This document shows positions 7,181 through 9,881 of a stretch of 9,881 nucleotides of DNA, one piece after another (the stretch's first letter is position 1; every line of letters starts with the position of its first letter). The notes under the pieces are model-generated. The model was not told the origin of the DNA, did not search any database, and saw only the letters and a list, made by a program, of their open reading frames with translations. Location of the stretch: positions 1 through 9,881 of the forward strand of contig CAVAIA010000068.1 in NCBI GenBank assembly GCA_963588595.1, in the 5' to 3' direction. Source of the stretch: Phoenicibacter sp963588595 (GTDB lineage: Bacteria > Actinomycetota > Coriobacteriia > Coriobacteriales > Eggerthellaceae). Position numbers and translations under genes: made by a program.

Positions 7181-7181
7181 T

Positions 7182-7943
7182 CTAATGCAAAGAGGTTAAT
7201 AATTGCTTTGTGATTTCTCTCTTCGGATCACTCAAAACTTGCTCACTTTTACCTCTCTCAACGAAGACGCCTCCGCTCAAAACTGCAACTTCATCAGCGG
7301 CATCTCTTGCAAAGTTCATGTCGTGAGTTATAACAACTACTCCAACTCCTCCCTTTGCGATTTTCCGAATTAGCGCAGCAACACTGCTTGAAAGTTTAGG
7401 ATCCAAAGCGCTCGTTGGCTCGTCAAAGAAAATAACGTCAGGGTTTAGCGCAAGAGCTCTTGCAATTGCAACCCTTTGCTTTTGCCCACCGCTAAGATCG
7501 CATGGCACCATATTCGCAAATTCCAAAAGCTCTTCTTCCTCGAGTCTTTTTCTTGCAATCTCTTTTGCTTGTTCTAAACTTAACTTTTTAACTGTTGTCA
7601 AAGGCTTTATTATGTTATCTTCAACAGTAAAATGCGGGAAGAGATTGAAATTTTGAAAAACAAATCCAACCTTAGATCTAACTTCTTTTAGCTCCTGTTG
7701 ACTTCTATAAACGCACTTGCCATCCCTATCTTCGCAAACAATTGAGTCGCCATAACTAAGAAATCCACTATCAAATTCATCAAGGAGCGCCAAGCAACGC
7801 GCCAGCGTAGACTTACCAACGCCAGACTCTCCTATAATTGCTAAAACTTGCGAGCTGTTCAGCGAAAGATCGACGCCTTTAAGAACTTCCTTGTTACCGA
7901 AGCTTTTCTTCGCACCCTTTAAACTCATAACTTCTTTAGGCAT
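7182..7943 (-). CDS. Polar amino-acid ABC importer, ATP-binding subunit
   Basis: This 253-residue ATPase powers uptake of a polar amino acid (GlnQ/ArtP-like group) at the inner face of the membrane. All ABC motifs are intact: Walker A GESGVGKST (38-46), Q-loop Gln97 in FVFQNFNLFPH, signature LSGGQKQRVAIARAL (150-164), Walker B VIFFDEP (170-176, with Glu175), D-loop SALD (178-181) and switch His207 in ITHDM. The QNFNLFPH segment is typical of amino-acid importers. Compared with common GlnQ sequences there is a slightly longer loop before the Q-loop (about 70-88, DRDGKCVYRSQQE). The ATG overlaps the 3' end of the permease gene by 8 nt, so translation is coupled. A second Met six codons in is also possible. 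The substrate cannot be fixed from sequence. Confidence 0.95.
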   Translation of the reverse strand: MPKEVMSLKGAKKSFGNKEVLKGVDLSLNSSQVLAIIGESGVGKSTLARCLALLDEFDSGFLSYGDSIVCEDRDGKCVYRSQQELKEVRSKVGFVFQNFNLFPHFTVEDNIIKPLTTVKKLSLEQAKEIARKRLEEEELLEFANMVPCDLSGGQKQRVAIARALALNPDVIFFDEPTSALDPKLSSSVAALIRKIAKGGVGVVVITHDMNFARDAADEVAVLSGGVFVERGKSEQVLSDPKREITKQLLTSLH

Positions 7944-8589
7944 GATAGTATCCCATTCTTTTTTCTTGTTTATTTAAAATCCATGTGATAATCAAACAAA
8001 AGATCCAATAAATTGCCGCCGCCAATGCATATGGAACCATGGAAACTTGCTTTGCAGCAATTGCCTTTGCTTGGCTAAATATCTCCCCTATTCCAAGGAC
8101 GAAAGCTAAAGATGTGTCCTTAACGAGCGTTATTATTTCGTTTCCAAGGGCTGGAAGAATTTGCTTGTAGACTTGAGGAAAAACGACTTGAATAAAAGTT
8201 TGCCACTTTGTGTAGCCTAAAACTGCGCAAGCTTCATATTGCCCGACTGGAATTGATTGAATTCCACTTCTAAAAATCTCTCCGAAATAGGCAGCATAAT
8301 TCAAAATGAAACCTATAGAACACGCCCACATTTTCCAATCTGATCCCATTTGCAAACCCAAAAGATAATAAGGTCCAAACATAATTGCCATCAATTGGAG
8401 CATCAAAGGGGTGCCTCTCATAACAGAAATATAGAGGTGCGTTATTGCGGCCACCACTTTTACCTTGCACATGCGCAAGTGCGCTACCACAACCCCCAGC
8501 GGCAACGCACCTATAAGTGTTATAAGAAAAATGAAGATTGAGAATTTAAAACCCTCAAACAACAATCCCAACATCACGCCTAAGCTCAA
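7936..8589 (-). CDS. Polar amino-acid ABC importer, permease subunit
   Basis: This is an inner-membrane permease of the His/Glu/Gln/Arg importer family. From the TTG at 8589 it is 217 residues, the usual family length, with several hydrophobic spans (SIFIFLITLIGALPLGVVV near the start, YALAAAIYWIFCLIITWIL near the end). RGTPLMLQL (58-66) and the EAA loop EACAVLGYTKWQTFIQVVFPQ region (119-138), which contacts the ATPase, are family hallmarks. An upstream ATG at 8703 would add 38 polar residues and overlap the receptor gene by 55 nt. TTG 8589 is preferred because AGGAAGAGGT lies 7 nt before it; ATG 8574 is a third option with a poorer site. It lies 59 nt after the receptor stop and overlaps the ATPase gene by 8 nt. 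Only one permease is encoded, so it presumably works as a homodimer. Confidence 0.93.
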   Translation of the reverse strand: MSLGVMLGLLFEGFKFSIFIFLITLIGALPLGVVVAHLRMCKVKVVAAITHLYISVMRGTPLMLQLMAIMFGPYYLLGLQMGSDWKMWACSIGFILNYAAYFGEIFRSGIQSIPVGQYEACAVLGYTKWQTFIQVVFPQVYKQILPALGNEIITLVKDTSLAFVLGIGEIFSQAKAIAAKQVSMVPYALAAAIYWIFCLIITWILNKQEKRMGYYHA

Positions 8590-8596
8590 CTCTTTT

Positions 8597-8606
8597 ACCT
8601 CTTCCT
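8597..8606 (-). promoter_or_regulatory. Ribosome binding site that supports the permease TTG start
   Basis: On the minus strand AGGAAGAGGT lies 7 nt upstream of TTG 8589 in the permease frame. The ATG at 8703 would produce an N-terminal extension not seen in this family, so this site decides the start in favour of TTG. Confidence 0.6.
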
Positions 8607-8648
8607 GAAAATCAAAACTAACAAATCTAATAAGACATGCGTCTTTGC

Positions 8649-9503
8649 TTATTTCAGCTTCCAATTGTCGAAGGATAGCCCATAAGTCGAATATTTGTCG
8701 CAAAGCTCTTTTACAGTTCCATTGTCGTAAAGCTTCTTCAACGATTCGTTAACTTTAGTCGCCAAATCTTTGCCACTATCATCATTTTTAAATCCAACCG
8801 CATAATTTTCCGATGACAATGCATTGTCTAGCTTCACATATTTATCTTTATTAGCACTCATTTGATATTGAGCGATTGACAAATCGCATGCAACAGCATC
8901 CACTGCCCCACTTTCCAATTGCATAAAAGCATTGTTATAGTCGCTTATCGTCTCCAAGCGCGAGAAAGTGCTCGCCAATTGTTCTTGGTCTCCCTTCAAA
9001 ACGTCAAGAGCTGCTGAATCAGCTTGCGTTATGACTGTTTTGCCTGCGAGGTCCTCAAGATTGTTAATATTAGAGCCTTGCTTAACAACAACAACTTGCT
9101 CATTTAGCATATATGGCTCGCTAAATGCATATTTACCTTCTCTTCCCTCCATAGTAAAGCCATTCCAAATGCAAGTTATTTGCCCCTGCTCTAAGAGGGC
9201 ATCTTTCGAGTCCCAATCGATTGGCTTATACTCGCATTCCCATCCATTGTCCTCACAAACTGCTTTTGCAAGGTCCAAGTCAAAACCTGTGTATTGGCCA
9301 TTGTCATCGAGAAAACCATAAGGAGGATAAGCTTGATCAAAACCAACGATAAGCTTAGTTGCACTCGTCGAGGAACTCGAGTTAGAGCTCGAAGAGTTGC
9401 TCGAAGAAGAACAACCTCCTAGGAACAAAAGACTGAACACGCAAAAAGTTGCGATAATACCCACTAGAAATTTTGAAGTTTGCTTACTCTTTAAACAATC
9501 CAT
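8649..9503 (-). CDS. Amino-acid-binding lipoprotein, ABC importer receptor (SBP family 3)
   Basis: This extracellular solute receptor feeds the permease and ATPase encoded next to it. From ATG 9503 it has 284 residues: basic start (MDCLKSKQTSK), hydrophobic signal segment, and lipobox LGGC with Cys31 as the lipidation site. A Ser/Asn linker (32-47) made of SSSSN-like repeats comes next. The SBP_bac_3 domain starts at about 50 (LIVGFDQAYPPYGFLDDNG, TGFDLDLAKAV). Arg121 (MEGREGKYAFSEPY), in the place of the ligand alpha-carboxylate Arg, and Asp207 (DAVACD), in the place of the amino-group Asp, are present, which fits an amino-acid ligand. The frame also permits starts at GTG 9512 and ATG 9509, but AAAGGGTGA (9517-9509) is spaced correctly only for ATG 9503. 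It is the first gene of its operon. The exact amino acid is unknown; glutamine, cystine or arginine are all possible. Confidence 0.95.
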   Translation of the reverse strand: MDCLKSKQTSKFLVGIIATFCVFSLLFLGGCSSSSNSSSSNSSSSTSATKLIVGFDQAYPPYGFLDDNGQYTGFDLDLAKAVCEDNGWECEYKPIDWDSKDALLEQGQITCIWNGFTMEGREGKYAFSEPYMLNEQVVVVKQGSNINNLEDLAGKTVITQADSAALDVLKGDQEQLASTFSRLETISDYNNAFMQLESGAVDAVACDLSIAQYQMSANKDKYVKLDNALSSENYAVGFKNDDSGKDLATKVNESLKKLYDNGTVKELCDKYSTYGLSFDNWKLK

Positions 9504-9508
9504 TTTCA

Positions 9509-9517
9509 TCACCCTTT
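9509..9517 (-). promoter_or_regulatory. Ribosome binding site for the receptor gene
   Basis: On the minus strand AAAGGGTGA matches the extended Shine-Dalgarno consensus AAGGAGGTGA apart from the missing AG, and ends 5 nt before ATG 9503. It overlaps the GTG 9512 and ATG 9509 alternatives, which makes those unlikely as starts. Confidence 0.6.
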
Positions 9518-9570
9518 CAAAAACTTTCTTAGCTTTAAATAAGAACTAACTTTTTCGCAAAAAACAAAAG

Positions 9571-9584
9571 AGGAAATCTTTCCT
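9571..9584. promoter_or_regulatory. Perfect palindrome just after the predicted importer transcript start
   Basis: AGGAAATCTTTCCT is a perfect inverted repeat with 6-bp arms and a 2-bp centre. A 2-nt loop cannot form a good RNA hairpin, so a DNA operator is more likely. It would lie at about +3 to +16 of the importer transcript. No other copy was noticed in the window. Confidence 0.4.
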
Positions 9585-9588
9585 ATAA

Positions 9589-9605
9589 CTACTTTATCAC
9601 AGTAG
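9589..9605. promoter_or_regulatory. Inverted repeat overlapping the importer -10 region
   Basis: CTACT (9589-9593) and AGTAG (9601-9605) form 5-bp arms around 7 nt and span the predicted -10 hexamer. A repressor bound here would block the promoter. The arms are short, so chance occurrence is possible. Confidence 0.3.
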
Positions 9606-9621
9606 AGTGCTAAAGTGACGA
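9593..9621 (-). promoter_or_regulatory. Predicted promoter of the amino-acid importer operon
   Basis: On the minus strand, TCGTCA (9621-9616; 4 of 6 to TTGACA) and GATAAA (9598-9593; 4 of 6 to TATAAT) are 17 nt apart, with a TGT extended -10 in front of GATAAA. The start would be near 9586, leaving a leader of about 80 nt before ATG 9503. Confidence 0.45.
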
Positions 9622-9662
9622 GAACTTTAATTTTTTTTGAAATTTTTTGAAATTGTTGGGGG

Positions 9663-9679
9663 AAATTGGTGCCAGACTT
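9663..9679 (+). repeat. 17-nt direct repeat, copy 1
   Basis: AAATTGGTGCCAGACTT is identical in all three copies. Copy 1 is followed by ACG, and its first bases lie 100 nt before those of copy 2. It is preceded by GTTGGGGG, which resembles the AGTGGG before the other copies. Confidence 0.75.
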
Positions 9680-9762
9680 ACGTTTACCAGGGAGTTTGTG
9701 GGTGTAGAGCGGTAAAAAATTATTATCAATTGTTTCAGATTTGTTAACAGACAAGTGGGAGT

Positions 9763-9779
9763 AAATTGGTGCCAGACTT
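9763..9779 (+). repeat. 17-nt direct repeat, copy 2
   Basis: This copy is identical to copy 1 over 17 nt, and also over the next two bases (AC). It is preceded by CAAGTGGGAGT, closely matching the flank of copy 3, so the ancestral unit is probably nearer 28 nt. Confidence 0.75.
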
Positions 9780-9796
9780 ACTTTTTAGCAAGTGGA

Positions 9797-9813
9797 AAAT
9801 TGGTGCCAGACTT
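9797..9813 (+). repeat. 17-nt direct repeat, copy 3
   Basis: This copy is identical over 17 nt and starts 34 nt after copy 2. It is preceded by GCAAGTGGA, matching the copy 2 flank. The sequence diverges after the core (TGATTAACC rather than ACTTTTTAG). Confidence 0.75.
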
Positions 9814-9836
9814 TGATTAACCTGGTAACTTTCCAT

Positions 9837-9865
9837 CTTTTTCAACATTCATAAATGTTAAAAAG
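9837..9865. repeat. A-T-rich hairpin near the right edge
   Basis: CTTTTT plus AACATT (9837-9849, with one bulged C at 9843) pairs with AATGTT plus AAAAAG (9854-9865) around the loop CATA, a 12-bp stem with one bulge. The T-run lies inside the left arm and no T-run follows the stem on either strand, so it does not look like a standard terminator. Confidence 0.45.
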
Positions 9866-9881
9866 CGAGCTCATAAACACA

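Larger units (their letters stand above)
9622..9881. other. Gene-free region with direct repeats and a hairpin
   Basis: This 260-nt stretch to the window edge shows no credible gene on either strand; the only open frame crossing it (minus, 9754-9509) has a TTG start without a ribosome site. It begins with an A/T-rich track containing a repeated GAAATTTTTT-like unit (9637-9655), then carries three 17-nt direct repeats, and ends with an A-T hairpin. It might be a regulatory region for a gene beyond the right edge or a remnant of a mobile repeat family. Confidence 0.5.

Noticed and set aside
8649..8703. Real 55-nt overlap between receptor and permease genes
   Set aside because: It depends on the ATG at 8703, which lacks family support; the TTG start with a good ribosome site removes the overlap.
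9509..9754. Minus-strand open frame of 81 codons ending next to the receptor start
   Set aside because: It begins with TTG without a ribosome site, runs through a repeat copy and the predicted promoter, and has no recognisable domain. Its TGA touching the next gene is most likely chance.
9663..9813. Repeats considered as a CRISPR array
   Set aside because: Only three units, 17 nt long, with spacers of about 83 and 17 nt and no cas genes; spacing is too irregular.
9837..9865. Hairpin considered as an intrinsic terminator
   Set aside because: The stem is almost all A-T and no T-run follows it on either strand; the T-run is part of the left arm.

Overview
The window is ordinary bacterial chromosome with dense, mostly co-directional genes and the standard genetic code. 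G+C is visibly below half. The organism looks Gram-positive: purine-rich ribosome binding sites, a membrane-anchored HtrA with a long Ser/Thr-rich cytoplasmic front end, and a lipoprotein solute receptor with a Ser/Asn linker. The mix of genes (selD, an orphan GlnR-like regulator, a WecA/TagO-type transferase, HtrA) would suit a low-GC member of the Coriobacteriia (Atopobium-like), but a Firmicute cannot be excluded by eye. This placement is inference.

Left half (1-5314), plus strand. This is a tightly packed run of five genes: the 3' part of selD (selenophosphate synthetase), a glutamine-synthetase-like protein, a response regulator with a degenerate receiver, a WecA/TagO-type polyprenyl-phosphate sugar-1-phosphate transferase, and a GT4-type glycosyltransferase. 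Gaps are 21, 2 and 5 nt, and the last pair overlaps by 4 nt, so they probably share one transcript. A hairpin at the end of the glycosyltransferase gene is the likely terminator. The last two genes look like the first steps of a lipid-linked cell-envelope glycan.

Right half (5322-9881), minus strand. Reading leftwards from the right edge there is a three-gene polar amino-acid ABC importer (lipoprotein receptor, permease, ATPase; the last two overlap), then an HtrA/DegP-type membrane-anchored serine protease. The protease gene converges on the glycosyltransferase gene. The protease has its own promoter and a structured leader. The importer operon has a plausible promoter overlapped by two dyads. 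To its right is about 280 nt without a gene, carrying three copies of a 17-nt direct repeat.

Main points of interest. (1) The glutamine-synthetase-like protein keeps the overall family pattern but lacks two of the three n2 metal ligands, the flap glutamate and one active-site arginine, so it is probably a pseudoenzyme or has changed chemistry. It sits 2 nt from a phospho-Asp-less OmpR-type regulator resembling actinobacterial GlnR, which suggests a nitrogen- or glutamine-sensing pair. (2) The htrA leader starts with a 10-bp hairpin whose loop contains ACCTCCTTTCTA, the sequence of a 16S rRNA 3' end, and this loop can pair with htrA's own Shine-Dalgarno sequence. (3) An uncharacterised repeat family lies at the right edge.
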